From: Mariprofundus ferrooxydans PV-1
Lineage (GTDB): Bacteria; Pseudomonadota; Zetaproteobacteria; Mariprofundales; Mariprofundaceae
Assembly: GCF_000153765.1 (NCBI RefSeq)
Contig: NZ_DS022295.1
Coordinates: 1,271,849 to 1,335,848 of the forward strand
DNA length: 64,000 nt
Direction of reading: 5' to 3'
The translations under genes and the position numbers were made by a program. The notes beneath the pieces are model-generated. The model was given only the letters and a program-made list of their open reading frames with translations, searched no databases and was not told where the DNA came from. Positions 1-10,746 of the stretch are shown in pieces; the stretch's first letter is position 1; every line of letters begins with the position of its first letter.

Positions 1-499
1 GCAGCTGGTCACCCGTCTCGGCAGCCCGCCCGGCTTCAATTTCAAATTTCACCTGTGATTTCTGCAACCGGTCAATAACAGCCTGTACATCAGCATCCTC
101 GACGCTGACAGTCGTCTCATCAAACGCGAGGCCGGATAGCGGCTTGATTTCAACATCAGGCCAGGTCGTTACTTTCATGGTAAATTCAAAACCACTCGAC
201 GGCTGTGCGGCCGGCACGTCCAGCAGAGGCTGCACAGCAGGGATCAGACCGGACTTTTCAATCGCTGTTACATAATGGGTCTGGATCAGCTCGGAGACCG
301 TATCTTCATGCAGCTTGGGCCCGAACTGCTTCTTCAGCACGTGCGACGGGGTCTTACCCGGCCGGAAACCCGGCAACTTGGCCTGCATGCTCAGCTTGTT
401 CACCAACATGGCATAAATGCGGTCATATTCACCCTGTTCCACAGTAACATGCACCTGATATTCATTGGGGGCCAGTGTTTTCACTTCTGTCTGAATCAT
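1..499 (-). CDS. tig: Trigger factor, N-terminal part (gene continues past the left edge)
   Basis: Ribosome-associated peptidyl-prolyl isomerase and chaperone that meets nascent chains at the tunnel exit. The visible 166 residues contain the ribosome-docking signature GFRPGKTPSHVLKKQFG around residues 43-59, which is diagnostic of the trigger factor tail domain, and run on towards the PPIase domain. The ATG at 499 is preceded by a GGAG ribosome site 7 nt away. The 3' part lies beyond position 1, so clpP/clpX, its usual neighbours, cannot be checked. A tRNA-Leu gene lies just upstream on the same strand. Confidence 0.95.
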   Translation of the reverse strand, partial: MIQTEVKTLAPNEYQVHVTVEQGEYDRIYAMLVNKLSMQAKLPGFRPGKTPSHVLKKQFGPKLHEDTVSELIQTHYVTAIEKSGLIPAVQPLLDVPAAQPSSGFEFTMKVTTWPDVEIKPLSGLAFDETTVSVEDADVQAVIDRLQKSQVKFEIEAGRAAETGDQL

Positions 500-565
500 T
501 CGTATCTCCATCCGCCATCCGGACTTTATTATCAGGCAACATAAGTGCCCTGTTTATTGTAAATA

Positions 566-649
566 TGGTACGAGGAGGGGGACTCGAACCCCCACACCGA
601 TGGTACTGGTACCTAAAACCAGCGCGTCTACCAATTCCGCCATCCTCGC
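566..649 (-). tRNA. tRNA-Leu (anticodon UAG)
   Basis: Read on the minus strand this folds as a class II tRNA. The 7-bp acceptor stem starts GCGAGGA and closes with TCCTCGT (one G-U pair), followed by the discriminator A and an encoded CCA (566-568). The D arm contains AATTGGTAGACGC. The anticodon stem CTGGT/ACCAG encloses the loop TTTAGGT with anticodon TAG (613-615 on the plus strand). There is a long variable arm, and the T arm is GGGGGTTCGAGTCCCCC. The long variable arm and TAG anticodon identify leucine, reading CUN codons. It lies 66 nt upstream of tig and may share its transcript. Confidence 0.96.
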
Positions 650-763
650 GCATTTCCAACCATTTGAACAAAAAAGGAGCAAGGTCAACCCTTACTCCCC
701 ATCCAAAACGGCGCCGAATGATGCCACTGCCATGTGTTAAATCAAGAATGCCTGCTGTGATGA

Positions 764-2224
<1,461 letters not shown>

Positions 2225-2618
2225 TTTCCCCGTTTATCATGCGGAGCTCCGCATAAAAATGGAGCGATACCGAATGCAGTGAATGGGTTGCTTTGGCTGC
2301 GATACAGTGCCCCACTGTTCGACCTCCTACCTGCATAAGAGTTGCCTCGGCAATCTGTGACTCTTTCACCGGCACATCTGCCTTGCCATACCCGGCAACA
2401 AGAGCATGCAGCCATGGCGATGATGATCCGGATTCCAACTTCTCCCTGATCTCCTGATAACGCTGAAAAGCTACTGCCTTCTCTCGCCTGAATTTTGCAC
2501 ATCACGCCTGTGTAAGCCTCAAATCAGATGAACCCCTCACGCGCGTATGTGAATAGTTCGGACTGATATTGGTAAAATGACGGCTTGCTGATAGTTTGGG
2601 AAAACTATTCAACCGGGG
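2225..2618. other. Intergenic region after purB: palindrome and half-site repeats
   Basis: About 390 nt without a convincing gene. A perfect 16-bp palindrome (ATGCGGAGCTCCGCAT) sits at 2239-2254, just after purB; it lacks a T-run. Read on the minus strand, about 2255-2508 is open in one frame and codes a protein-like string (FQRYQEIREKLESG... then ALVAGYGKADVPVKESQIAE) without a good start codon, so it may be a gene remnant. Close to the kinase gene there is an inverted repeat ATAGTTT/AAACTAT (2591-2597 and 2602-2608) plus a further GAATAGTT copy at 2551-2558. Confidence 0.4.
2551..2610. promoter_or_regulatory. Candidate operator with three ATAGTT half-sites upstream of the kinase gene
   Basis: GAATAGTT at 2551-2558 is the exact reverse complement of AACTATTC at 2603-2610. 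A third half-site, ATAGTTT at 2591-2597, forms a compact inverted repeat with AAACTAT at 2602-2608. The group ends 8 nt before the proposed start of the histidine kinase gene. Spacing and symmetry suggest a protein-binding site or a 5' UTR hairpin; the binder is unknown. Confidence 0.3.
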
Positions 2619-3374
2619 TTGAGGGAGATGGCTTTGGATAAATGCAAGGTTTCATCAGGAAGTGGTGAAGAGAGGGATGGCTGCAGGCACGATATTCATG
2701 CCAGAAAAATGGAATCCCTTGGTCATTTCACCCAGGGTATTGTGCATGATATTCGCAACTCCCTGCATGTAATCATCAGTGCTTCCGGCATGATCCAGCG
2801 TCGTACTGATGACCCGCTCATCCTGCAACACCTGACTACGGTAAATAAAACGATTGAACGCGCCAATGGCCTGATCGATCGTATTCTGGGCTTTGCCAAT
2901 CATTCGGAAGATCACCTCGGCATCGTGGATCTGGCACACTCCATTGATGAATCGATTCAGCTTACCAGGCCGGTGTTTCCATCAGATATCACACTTGAAT
3001 GGCACCGCCCGGCTGAGCCATTGCATATTCTTGGTGACCACGGCCAGCTGTATCAGGTAGTACTCAACCTGTTCAAGAATGCAATTGAAGCAATTGGCAG
3101 GGAAACCCGGGGCTCAATTTTGATCACTCTGGATAACGTCTACCCATGGGCCGAGATTCGCGTGAAGGATTCAGGCCCCGGCATTGCTCCGGACATCATC
3201 GATCAGGTTTGTGAAGCGGCATTTACCACCAAGGCGGATGGCAATGGATTTGGCCTGGCCAATGTCTTCAATATTGTCGAGAAACACGGCGGCACCATGC
3301 AGGTAGCAAGCCCCGCCGCAGGTGGCGCCGAATTTATTATCCTGCTGCCCCTGCTACCCGATCTGCATATCTGA
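2619..3374 (+). CDS. Soluble orphan histidine kinase (NtrB-like core)
   Basis: Two-component sensor kinase reduced to its catalytic core: about 35 N-terminal residues, a DHp helix pair with the H box FTQGIVHDIRNSLH (His near residue 43), then an HATPase domain with N box QVVLNLFKNAIEAI, G1 box VKDSGPGI and G2 box NGFGLANVFNIVEKHGG. There is no transmembrane segment and no PAS, GAF or HAMP domain, so any signal must come from a partner protein. No response regulator gene is adjacent. The start is uncertain: TTG at 2619 or ATG at 2628, the latter being too close to the GAGGGAG motif. It converges with the PilB-like gene. Confidence 0.85.
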   Translation: MREMALDKCKVSSGSGEERDGCRHDIHARKMESLGHFTQGIVHDIRNSLHVIISASGMIQRRTDDPLILQHLTTVNKTIERANGLIDRILGFANHSEDHLGIVDLAHSIDESIQLTRPVFPSDITLEWHRPAEPLHILGDHGQLYQVVLNLFKNAIEAIGRETRGSILITLDNVYPWAEIRVKDSGPGIAPDIIDQVCEAAFTTKADGNGFGLANVFNIVEKHGGTMQVASPAAGGAEFIILLPLLPDLHI

Positions 3375-3392
3375 ACGCGATATACGTCAGTA

Positions 3393-5807
3393 TTACATCA
3401 ATGAGTAAACAAAATCGTGATGATCAATGACGCCGTCTGCCGCCAGTTTCAGGGCATATTCCGACTTCGGAACCATGCCATTGGCAATGGCAATTTCCTG
3501 CAGATCATGGCCGGTTTTACCGTCATGAATAGCCTGACGAATCGCATCATTGACCGCCAGAAACTCATACAACATCACCCGTCCCACATAACCGGTCTTG
3601 TTGCACTTCTTACAACCGGCTCCCGTATATAAATGCTCGGGCTTGGGATAGCCCAGGTCACTGATGATCGAGAACACTTCATCATCCTCAGGCACCGGCT
3701 GCCTGCAGTCCGGACAGAGCGTTTTGAGCAAGTTCTGACTGATCACACCAAGCAGGGATGGCGCAATCAGATAATTGGGCACATCCAGATCATTAAGCCG
3801 GATAATCGTATCCACCGCCGAGTTTGTATGCAGGGTGGAGAACATCAGGTGCCCGGTCAGTGCCGCTTCAATGCCGATTTCGGCCGTTTCGGCATCGCGC
3901 ATTTCACCGATCATGATGATATCCGGATCGTGTCGCAGCACATTGCGCAGAATACGCGCAAACGTCATGCCGATCTTGCTATTGACCTGGATCTGGTTGG
4001 CACCGGGAATCTCCGATTCAACCGGATCTTCAATGGTCAGAATATGAGCCGGCAGATGTGAAATCGACTTGAGTATGGAAAACAGCGTGGTGGATTTACC
4101 TGAGCCGGTCGGACCGGTCACCAGCAGCAACCCGTAAGGTTTGCGGACCATGATTGACAGCTGCGCCAGGTCAGATTGACGCAAACCCAGCTTCTCCAGG
4201 TCAACCGCCGCATCCTTGTTCAATACGCGCAGCACCAACGATTCGCCGAATGTATTCGGAATACACGACACACGAAACTCGTACTTCTTTTTGCCGTCAC
4301 GTAACTGTAAGCGCCCGTCCTGCGGCAACCGCTGCTCTGAGATATCCATGCCGCATAAAATCTTGATGCGCGCGGCAATCTGTTTGTGCGAGCCTCTGTC
4401 GAGCGAATTTTCGCTCAACAGTTGTCCGTTTAACCGATAGGCCAATGTGATTTTTTTCGCCTGCGGCAGAATATGGATATCCGAAGCGTTCTTGCGCAGA
4501 CCATTTCGAATAATTCGATTGACCAGTCGCACGATAGGCGCGTCTTCCGCCGACTGTGTCATCTCCTGGGCACTCTGCGGCTCATCCTCCTCATCATTTT
4601 CCTGATGCAGAAACTCGCAGGACAGCTCATCGTCAGCCAGATCCTCCTTGAGAAACTGTGCGATTTTCAACTCTAACTGAGAGGCTTTGGCCATCACCTC
4701 GTGCACTTTTTTGCCGGTCTTGAAACTGATGGTATCGTAGGCCTCCAGCCCCATAGGGTCGGACAGGGCAATCGTCAGCGAATGGGCATCAGTATCAATC
4801 GGCAAAATGCCGTATTTTTCCACCACAGCACGTTCAATCAGTGCACCTGCAGCCGGGTTAATCTCATATGTCTCCAGATCAACCGTTGGCAAACGAAACT
4901 TCTTTGCCAACACATCGAGCAACTGATCTTCAGTAATCACTTCTGTACTGAGCAGTATCTCGCCAAGCCGGTGTCCGTGCGCTTTTTGCTCGTCCAGCGC
5001 ATTCTTCAGGTCCGCTTCATTAATCAGCTTTGCCTCAAGCAGAATCTCACCCAGCCGCATTTTCCTGCGGCTCTGCATATGCAGGGCGGAATCGAGATGA
5101 GTATCCTGCACCTTGCCAGTGTCTATCAGAATTTTGCCCAGCGGTGTACCTACTGACCTGCTCTGCTCCTCCAGAGCCTCATTCACATCACTTTCAGTCA
5201 CAAACTCATGGTGAACAAGCAGGTCACCCAGGCGCATACGCTGCAATTTCTGAGTTTTCAGAGCTTCGTCCAGGTCGTTCTCGCTAACCTTACCCTGATC
5301 TTTCAGCACATTACCCAATGAAGGCATCGAACTGATCTGAAAGTCCAGCGCTTTCCGGACATCCTCTTCACCCAGAACCTCCTGATCAATCAGCATATCA
5401 CCGAGTCGCTCAGGCTTCTCCTGATAACGCAGACCATGCTGATAAAAAAAGATGCGATCAAATGGCGATGATTCGTCTTTGGGATAGGCATAAAACCCTG
5501 ATGCATTTGACACAGCAGGCAGCGCAAGCACATCAAAGGTATCGAGGTTGACGGTGCTGATTTTCAGGTCATCCATATCCGATAATCGGGCAGGGTGCTT
5601 TATCGGCGCATCACTCGTGTGCTGCATCCCGATAAATACGATATCAGCTATATCAAGCTTACGGGAAGCCCCGTCCCCGCTTCCGATAAAATGCAATTTA
5701 TGCATGATGGGCGAAAAACCGAGCAGATGCCCCACAATGGTTTCCCCATTCATCAGGTTGATTGTCACCGGCTGATAGCGCGGGCTCTGTTTTTCAGGTC
5801 TGCTCAT
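3393..5807 (-). CDS. GspE/PilB-family ATPase with six tandem MshEN-type repeats
   Basis: Assembly ATPase of the type IV pilus/type II secretion family, 804 residues, much longer than PilB (about 570). Residues 14-60 form a small beta-rich region I do not recognise. Residues 134-303 hold six copies of a 24-residue motif (RLGxxLxxxxxxxxxxLxxALxxQ) starting at 134, 163, 192, 222, 251 and 280; this is the MshEN pattern known to bind cyclic-di-GMP in MshE. An ordinary linker follows. The ATPase has Walker A GPTGSGKST at 565-573, Walker B around 629-637, the His-box STLHTNSA and a CPDC/CKKC zinc site near 698-735. The upstream neighbour is a FimV-like gene; no pilin or pilC gene is nearby. Confidence 0.9.
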   Translation of the reverse strand: MSRPEKQSPRYQPVTINLMNGETIVGHLLGFSPIMHKLHFIGSGDGASRKLDIADIVFIGMQHTSDAPIKHPARLSDMDDLKISTVNLDTFDVLALPAVSNASGFYAYPKDESSPFDRIFFYQHGLRYQEKPERLGDMLIDQEVLGEEDVRKALDFQISSMPSLGNVLKDQGKVSENDLDEALKTQKLQRMRLGDLLVHHEFVTESDVNEALEEQSRSVGTPLGKILIDTGKVQDTHLDSALHMQSRRKMRLGEILLEAKLINEADLKNALDEQKAHGHRLGEILLSTEVITEDQLLDVLAKKFRLPTVDLETYEINPAAGALIERAVVEKYGILPIDTDAHSLTIALSDPMGLEAYDTISFKTGKKVHEVMAKASQLELKIAQFLKEDLADDELSCEFLHQENDEEDEPQSAQEMTQSAEDAPIVRLVNRIIRNGLRKNASDIHILPQAKKITLAYRLNGQLLSENSLDRGSHKQIAARIKILCGMDISEQRLPQDGRLQLRDGKKKYEFRVSCIPNTFGESLVLRVLNKDAAVDLEKLGLRQSDLAQLSIMVRKPYGLLLVTGPTGSGKSTTLFSILKSISHLPAHILTIEDPVESEIPGANQIQVNSKIGMTFARILRNVLRHDPDIIMIGEMRDAETAEIGIEAALTGHLMFSTLHTNSAVDTIIRLNDLDVPNYLIAPSLLGVISQNLLKTLCPDCRQPVPEDDEVFSIISDLGYPKPEHLYTGAGCKKCNKTGYVGRVMLYEFLAVNDAIRQAIHDGKTGHDLQEIAIANGMVPKSEYALKLAADGVIDHHDFVYSLM

Positions 5808-5860
5808 CCCTGCCTCTCCCCCGTCCGGTTTTTCATCCGCCCGTCAACCACACCATCGAC

Positions 5861-7645
5861 TCAACTCTTACCCTGTATCGAGCCATGTTCCACCCCGTCA
5901 CCAAAACAGGCATTCCATACATGGGAAGGCAGAAGCTGGGAAAAGTGTTGCCATCCATCCTTGTCGGAAGATGCACTGATTTGATCAATCAATGCATCCC
6001 GCTCCTCTGTCCGGCCCGTTTCATGGTATACCTGCGCTCGCAATGCTGCGGCTCTGAGCGAGTCGGGCGACCGGTTGCTAACGGCTTCCAGCAAGCGTCC
6101 GGCCTCTTCATAATCACATCGTCCGATGCGCTCTTCCACCTTGTTCAGCAACTGTATCAGCTCATCATCTACTGCGGACTTTTCTGCCGGCAAAGTAGCA
6201 ACATCCTGCTTCTCTGCGGCCACGGGCGGCGCTACCGGTGGCTCTTCTGCAGCCGTAGGCGCTATCGGTTGCCCTGCTGCTGCAGACGCTACCGGTTGCT
6301 CCTTTGCAACTGCTGCAGGTGTCACTGGTTGCTTTTCTGAGACTGCAGGCGCCACCGGTTGCTCTGCTGGTACGGCTCGACCAAACAAGCGTCGTCGCAT
6401 GATCATCGCGCCAAGCAGCAGGCCTGCCACTCCGGCAAGCAATACATAAAAGGCCACCTGCCAGCTCATTGTTGGCTCGACTGGAACCACCGCCTGCGGC
6501 CGATTCCGTATAGCAGTGACATCGTGCTTAAGCTTTTGCATATCCTGACGGATCAATTCAACAGAACTATTGAGCCCGGCTACCGACTTGCCCAGCTCTG
6601 ACATCTGTAACTTGCCAGCCATCAGCTCACTGTGAATAGATGTCAACTGATCGTTGGCAGCATCCGCAGGTGCCGAAGCAGCCCCCTGTTTGTCAGCGCC
6701 CCTGTTCAGGGAAATTTTACCGCTATATTGCAATGCCTCAGGCGGTTGTTTCGGTTCTGCAGCCGGTACCTCTCCGGGAGCAGGAGCAGACAGAGGCTGT
6801 TTCTCGCCTTCGACCAACTTCACAGGTTGACGAAGCAGTGTCGAGAACCGTTGCATCGCAGCGTCGTTGCCATAACTGCTCACCACACTGGCGGCCGGCA
6901 CATCCAGCCATGCGCCCTCTTTCAGTTGGTTGATATTGCCATCTGTAAATGCCTGCCTGTTTTTATCATACAGGGCGAGCATCACCTGCCGGTTATTGAA
7001 TCGCTTGTCCTTGCGCAAGCGCTGGGCAATACGGCCCAGACTCTCTCCGGAGCGGATCGGACCATAGCGCAACCTTCTGGACCAGAAGTCATCAGCAACC
7101 ACAGATGTCGGCAACAGCGCTGCCGCCTCGGCTTGCGGGTGTAGCGGAAGCACGGCCGGCTGTTGCTCTCTTCGCGTCATCGCAGCAGCTTCCACAGAGT
7201 CGAGCAACAAGCGGTACTGTTTGAAATAGGTTCCACGTCCGGCTCTGGTAGCCTTGAGTACAATCGACAGAATCGGAGTATGGATGGCGGTGGCAGAATA
7301 GAGGTGAATCACCGCCCCGTTGGCCTGCTGTTCGGGTTTGGTGACCCTGATCCGCTCCAGATCAGGCTGCCAGTTCAGACCCATTTGCCGGTATTCATTT
7401 TCACTGGCCAACTCGACGCGCACCTGACCCACCTTCTCTGACGCACCAAGCAGCAGTGGCACCTCTGCATTAAGGGGTTCATTGAGATGGCTGTTAAGCA
7501 TTAATTTGCCGAAGCCGAGTGCTGCCGCACTCCCCGGCGACAGACAGAAAGCAAATGCCAGCATCAGAAATCCGGCACAGGCCCGCCGGATCACACCACC
7601 ATGCATCGGGCACACCTTTGTAACCTCAGCCATTGCCGTCAACAT
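5861..7645 (-). CDS. FimV-like pilus/polar hub protein
   Basis: 594 residues organised like FimV: a signal peptide (RRACAGFLMLAFAFCLSPGSAAA), then the FimV N-domain beginning LGFGKLMLNSHLNEPLNAEV, then a LysM-like peptidoglycan-binding segment (YGPIRSGESLGRIAQRLR). A single membrane helix lies near residue 400 (AFYVLLAGVAGLLLGAMIM), followed by a Pro/Ala-rich linker of imperfect QPVAPA repeats and a cytoplasmic tail (EERIGRCDYEEAGRLL) of TPR type. FimV proteins anchor at the pole, help type IV pilus assembly and feed into cAMP or c-di-GMP signalling. Its stop lies 53 nt before the PilB-like ATPase, so the two are probably co-transcribed. The start is ATG 7645 with GGAAGGG upstream. Confidence 0.85.
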   Translation of the reverse strand: MLTAMAEVTKVCPMHGGVIRRACAGFLMLAFAFCLSPGSAAALGFGKLMLNSHLNEPLNAEVPLLLGASEKVGQVRVELASENEYRQMGLNWQPDLERIRVTKPEQQANGAVIHLYSATAIHTPILSIVLKATRAGRGTYFKQYRLLLDSVEAAAMTRREQQPAVLPLHPQAEAAALLPTSVVADDFWSRRLRYGPIRSGESLGRIAQRLRKDKRFNNRQVMLALYDKNRQAFTDGNINQLKEGAWLDVPAASVVSSYGNDAAMQRFSTLLRQPVKLVEGEKQPLSAPAPGEVPAAEPKQPPEALQYSGKISLNRGADKQGAASAPADAANDQLTSIHSELMAGKLQMSELGKSVAGLNSSVELIRQDMQKLKHDVTAIRNRPQAVVPVEPTMSWQVAFYVLLAGVAGLLLGAMIMRRRLFGRAVPAEQPVAPAVSEKQPVTPAAVAKEQPVASAAAGQPIAPTAAEEPPVAPPVAAEKQDVATLPAEKSAVDDELIQLLNKVEERIGRCDYEEAGRLLEAVSNRSPDSLRAAALRAQVYHETGRTEERDALIDQISASSDKDGWQHFSQLLPSHVWNACFGDGVEHGSIQGKS

Positions 7646-7717
7646 TGTATCTGATCCCTTCCGCCATGATACCGCTCCCCACCAGCACTTGCCCGTGCTC
7701 GCCCCTCTCAGCCATAG

Positions 7718-7745
7718 AGTATAGGCCTAGTATGAGCAAAGTCAC
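7718..7745 (-). promoter_or_regulatory. Possible sigma-70 promoter for the FimV-like gene
   Basis: On the minus strand GTGACT (7740-7745) and TATACT (7718-7723) are separated by 16 nt, a fair match to a vegetative promoter, about 65 nt upstream of the start codon at 7645. The pepA stop codon lies just upstream at 7755, so the element would separate the pilus pair from the pepA operon. The -35 matches the consensus at four of six positions. Confidence 0.35.
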
Positions 7746-7754
7746 TGCCACTCA

Positions 7755-9257
7755 TCAAGCGTTTCTCTTCAACAGATAATCCATCACCAGGCGTACACCC
7801 GCTCCTGTCGCACCCTTGGCCGCAATATCGCTACCCTTCATATCCCATGCCGTGCCGGCGACATCCAGATGCGCCCATGGAATATCATCCACAAAACGTG
7901 ACAAAAAGCATGCTGCCGTAATCGCACCAGCTTCGCGTCCACCGGTATTCTTGATATCGGCGATTTCCGATTTGATCTGCTCCTGATACTCCTCGAACAT
8001 CGGCAACTCCCATACCCGGTCATGGGTATGCTCACCGGAACTCTTCAATGCAGCTTTCAGCTTTTCGCCTGTGCCGATCAAGCCTGTGGCCTGTCCGCCG
8101 AGTGCAACCACACAGGCTCCTGTCAGCGTAGCAAAATCAATAATTTCAGCCGGCTTTTTCTCTGCCGCATAAGCCAGCGCATCAGACAGAATAATCCGCC
8201 CTTCCGCATCCGTGTTGAGCACCTCTATCGTCACGCCCTTGTAGCTGGTAATAATATCACCCGGCTTGTAAGCCGCGCTGCCCAGCAGGTTTTCTGTGGA
8301 GGGAATCACTCCCAGCAGGTTAACAGGCAGATTCAATTCACACACCGCCTTGAACACACCCAATACTGCCGCTGACCCGCACATATCGAACTTCATTTCA
8401 TCCATCTGGGCTGCGGGTTTGATCGAAATACCACCGGCATCGAATGTAAGTCCCTTGCCCACCAGCGCCAACGGAGCCTGATCATCGCTCCCCCCGTTAT
8501 ACTCCAGCACGATAAATCGCGGCTCCTTTGCAGAGCCCTGATTGACAGCCAGCAGGGCGGTAAATCCGGCAGCTTCGATGGCCTGCTTATCCATTACCGT
8601 GACATTCAGTTTATCATGCGATAAAGCTGCAGCCTGCTCTCCAAGAAACTCCGGCGTACAGACATTGCCCGGCTCATTGCCCAGGTCACGGGCAAAGTTC
8701 GTGCCGGCTGATACAGCTCTGGCACAATCTAAAGCAGCCTGTGCCGTATCCAGGTCGCGACGCGAGGCAATCATCACCGTAACCGAGCGCAGTCGTCGTT
8801 TCTCCTGCTCCTCTTTACTGCTCTGATATTTATCAAAACGGTACAACCCCAGCCACACACCTTCAGCCACAGCCTGCACCTTGTCCGCCAGCGAGGCTCC
8901 GCGCACACTGAGCTCGGAAAGATACAAGGCTGCATCCCGGGCTCCGCCCGCATCCAACTCCCGCGCAACCCTGGCTGACAACATGCGCAGCTTGTGCAGC
9001 GTCAACAGTTTTTCATCGCCACAGCCGAGCAATACAATACGGGAGGAGAGTGATCCCTCTACATGATACAATGTTTTCGATTCGCCGAATTTTCCGCTGA
9101 CATCCTGTTTGCGCAAAAAAGACGGCAGCGCCTTACCCGTTTCCTGCTGCAAGAGCTTGCCTGACTCACTCAGTTTTCGCCCGCCAAGCAAAGGGATCAC
9201 AACCGCGTCATCACGCTGCTTGTGTGCCTGTCCTGCTTTCACATACATCTCAATCAT
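7755..9257 (-). CDS. pepA: Leucyl aminopeptidase (M17, PepA)
   Basis: Dinuclear metal aminopeptidase, 500 residues as usual for the family. The C-terminal catalytic domain contains the metal-binding Lys/Asp segment GKGLTFDAGGISIKP, a further metal-binding segment MDEMKFDMCGSAAVLG, and the M17 signature NTDAEGRI. The N-terminal domain is the variable half. PepA proteins also bind DNA in some bacteria, so a regulatory role cannot be excluded. The ATG at 9257 has AAGAGG upstream. It is the last gene of the run DUF4390-ntrY-ntrX-trkA-trkH-pepA, 34 nt after trkH. Confidence 0.95.
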   Translation of the reverse strand: MIEMYVKAGQAHKQRDDAVVIPLLGGRKLSESGKLLQQETGKALPSFLRKQDVSGKFGESKTLYHVEGSLSSRIVLLGCGDEKLLTLHKLRMLSARVARELDAGGARDAALYLSELSVRGASLADKVQAVAEGVWLGLYRFDKYQSSKEEQEKRRLRSVTVMIASRRDLDTAQAALDCARAVSAGTNFARDLGNEPGNVCTPEFLGEQAAALSHDKLNVTVMDKQAIEAAGFTALLAVNQGSAKEPRFIVLEYNGGSDDQAPLALVGKGLTFDAGGISIKPAAQMDEMKFDMCGSAAVLGVFKAVCELNLPVNLLGVIPSTENLLGSAAYKPGDIITSYKGVTIEVLNTDAEGRIILSDALAYAAEKKPAEIIDFATLTGACVVALGGQATGLIGTGEKLKAALKSSGEHTHDRVWELPMFEEYQEQIKSEIADIKNTGGREAGAITAACFLSRFVDDIPWAHLDVAGTAWDMKGSDIAAKGATGAGVRLVMDYLLKRNA

Positions 9258-9291
9258 CTAGAAAACCTCTTTTTGGATAGGAATGGCTGCC

Positions 9292-10743
9292 TCAGTCCCG
9301 CCAGAATTCCGGAACGAGCATAACGAAAAACGTATAAATTTCCAAACGTCCGAGCAGCATACCGAAAATTAACACGCTCTTGGCCATCTCCGGCATGGAG
9401 GCATAGGTACCAGACGGTCCTACCGAGCCGAAGCCGGGCCCCGTATTGGTGATGCAGGCCGCCGCTGCAGAAAATGCGGTCACCATATCCACGCCGGTAA
9501 ATGCCACCAGTATAGCCAGCATGATATAGCATACCAAATACAGCACCGCGAAACCCCATAAGGCCTCGGTCACTTCAGATGACATCCGGAGCCGGCCCAT
9601 CTTGACATGAATCACAGCATGCGGATGCACCAGCCGCCGAATCTCACGCAGACCCTGACGAAACAGCAGCAGAATGCGAACCACCTTCATACCGCCACCG
9701 GTGGATCCTGCACAGGCTCCGACAAACATCGTCATCAGCAACAACATCGTGGCGCCGGGGGGCCATTGACCGTAATCGCTGACGGCAAAACCTGTCGTCG
9801 TCGCTACAGAGACCACATTGAACAGAATATCCACAAAGCCGTTTTCACCGCCAAGTCCGCTGTTAACAGAGAGCAGGGCAAAGATCACCAGAAACAACAT
9901 GGCAATCCACAGAATATATGTCCTGAACTCCTCGTCATGCAGATAGGTGCGCAGCGAAAAACCGCGCAATGCCGCAGCAAAATGCAGGGTGAAGTTGATA
10001 CCGGCCAGCACCATAAAAAACACGGCCATCAAACGCAGACCGGCGCTGTCAAAATAACCGAAGCTGGCATCATGGGTAGAAAATCCGCCAATAGCCACCG
10101 TACACATGGCGTGATTCACCGCATCAAAAGGCGTCATGCCTCCCGACCAGTAAGCCAGCGCACAGACCACCGTCATGCTCAGGTAGAGATACCACAATAA
10201 CTTCGCAGTTTCAGTCACCCGTGCCGTTAATTTATCCTTGACCGGCCCGGGACTCTCCGCCTTGAACAACTGCATGCCGCCCACACCCAGCAGAGGCATC
10301 ACCGCGAGAGCCAGAACGATGATACCCATGCCACCCAGCCACTCCTGCATCGAACGCCATAACAGAATGGAGCGAGGCAGATTATCCAGACCGGTCAGCA
10401 CCGTCGCCCCGGTCGTAGTCAGACCCGATGCCGATTCAAACATGGCATCAACCACCGAAGGCAGCGTACCTGTCGTCCAGAACGGCACGGCTCCGATGAG
10501 CGACAACACCAGCCATGCCAGTGCCACAATCATGAATCCGTCCTTGTGACTGAGGCGGGCGGGCGAACCGCCGCCATACCACATCATCGCCCCGCCGGTC
10601 AGCATGACAATCGTGCCGGCTTCGAGAAACTCGGCCACATGCCCTGCGCCGTAATACATGGCCAGCATCGCAGGAATCAGCATGCTCGCGCCATACAACA
10701 CTACCAGCACACCAATCGTCCAGATGACCCCCTTCGGGTGCAT
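9292..10743 (-). CDS. trkH: Trk potassium uptake membrane subunit TrkH
   Basis: Inner-membrane potassium-translocating subunit, 483 residues with roughly ten hydrophobic stretches and the repeated pore-loop motifs of the TrkH/KtrB family, such as SASGLTTTGATVL, AIGGFSTHDASFGYF and SVATTTGFAVSDYGQWP. The gene starts 3 nt after the trkA stop (trkA ends at 10747, trkH starts at 10743), so the channel and its nucleotide-binding gate are coupled. The neighbouring NtrY/NtrX genes suggest that potassium uptake is co-regulated with, or senses, the same envelope signal. Confidence 0.95.
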   Translation of the reverse strand: MHPKGVIWTIGVLVVLYGASMLIPAMLAMYYGAGHVAEFLEAGTIVMLTGGAMMWYGGGSPARLSHKDGFMIVALAWLVLSLIGAVPFWTTGTLPSVVDAMFESASGLTTTGATVLTGLDNLPRSILLWRSMQEWLGGMGIIVLALAVMPLLGVGGMQLFKAESPGPVKDKLTARVTETAKLLWYLYLSMTVVCALAYWSGGMTPFDAVNHAMCTVAIGGFSTHDASFGYFDSAGLRLMAVFFMVLAGINFTLHFAAALRGFSLRTYLHDEEFRTYILWIAMLFLVIFALLSVNSGLGGENGFVDILFNVVSVATTTGFAVSDYGQWPPGATMLLLMTMFVGACAGSTGGGMKVVRILLLFRQGLREIRRLVHPHAVIHVKMGRLRMSSEVTEALWGFAVLYLVCYIMLAILVAFTGVDMVTAFSAAAACITNTGPGFGSVGPSGTYASMPEMAKSVLIFGMLLGRLEIYTFFVMLVPEFWRD

Positions 10744-10746
10744 CTG

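Noticed and set aside
6180-6380. Alternating GTTGC/CCGG short repeats as a tandem DNA repeat element
   Set aside because: They encode the Pro/Ala-rich QPVAPA linker of the FimV-like protein and are explained by the protein repeat.
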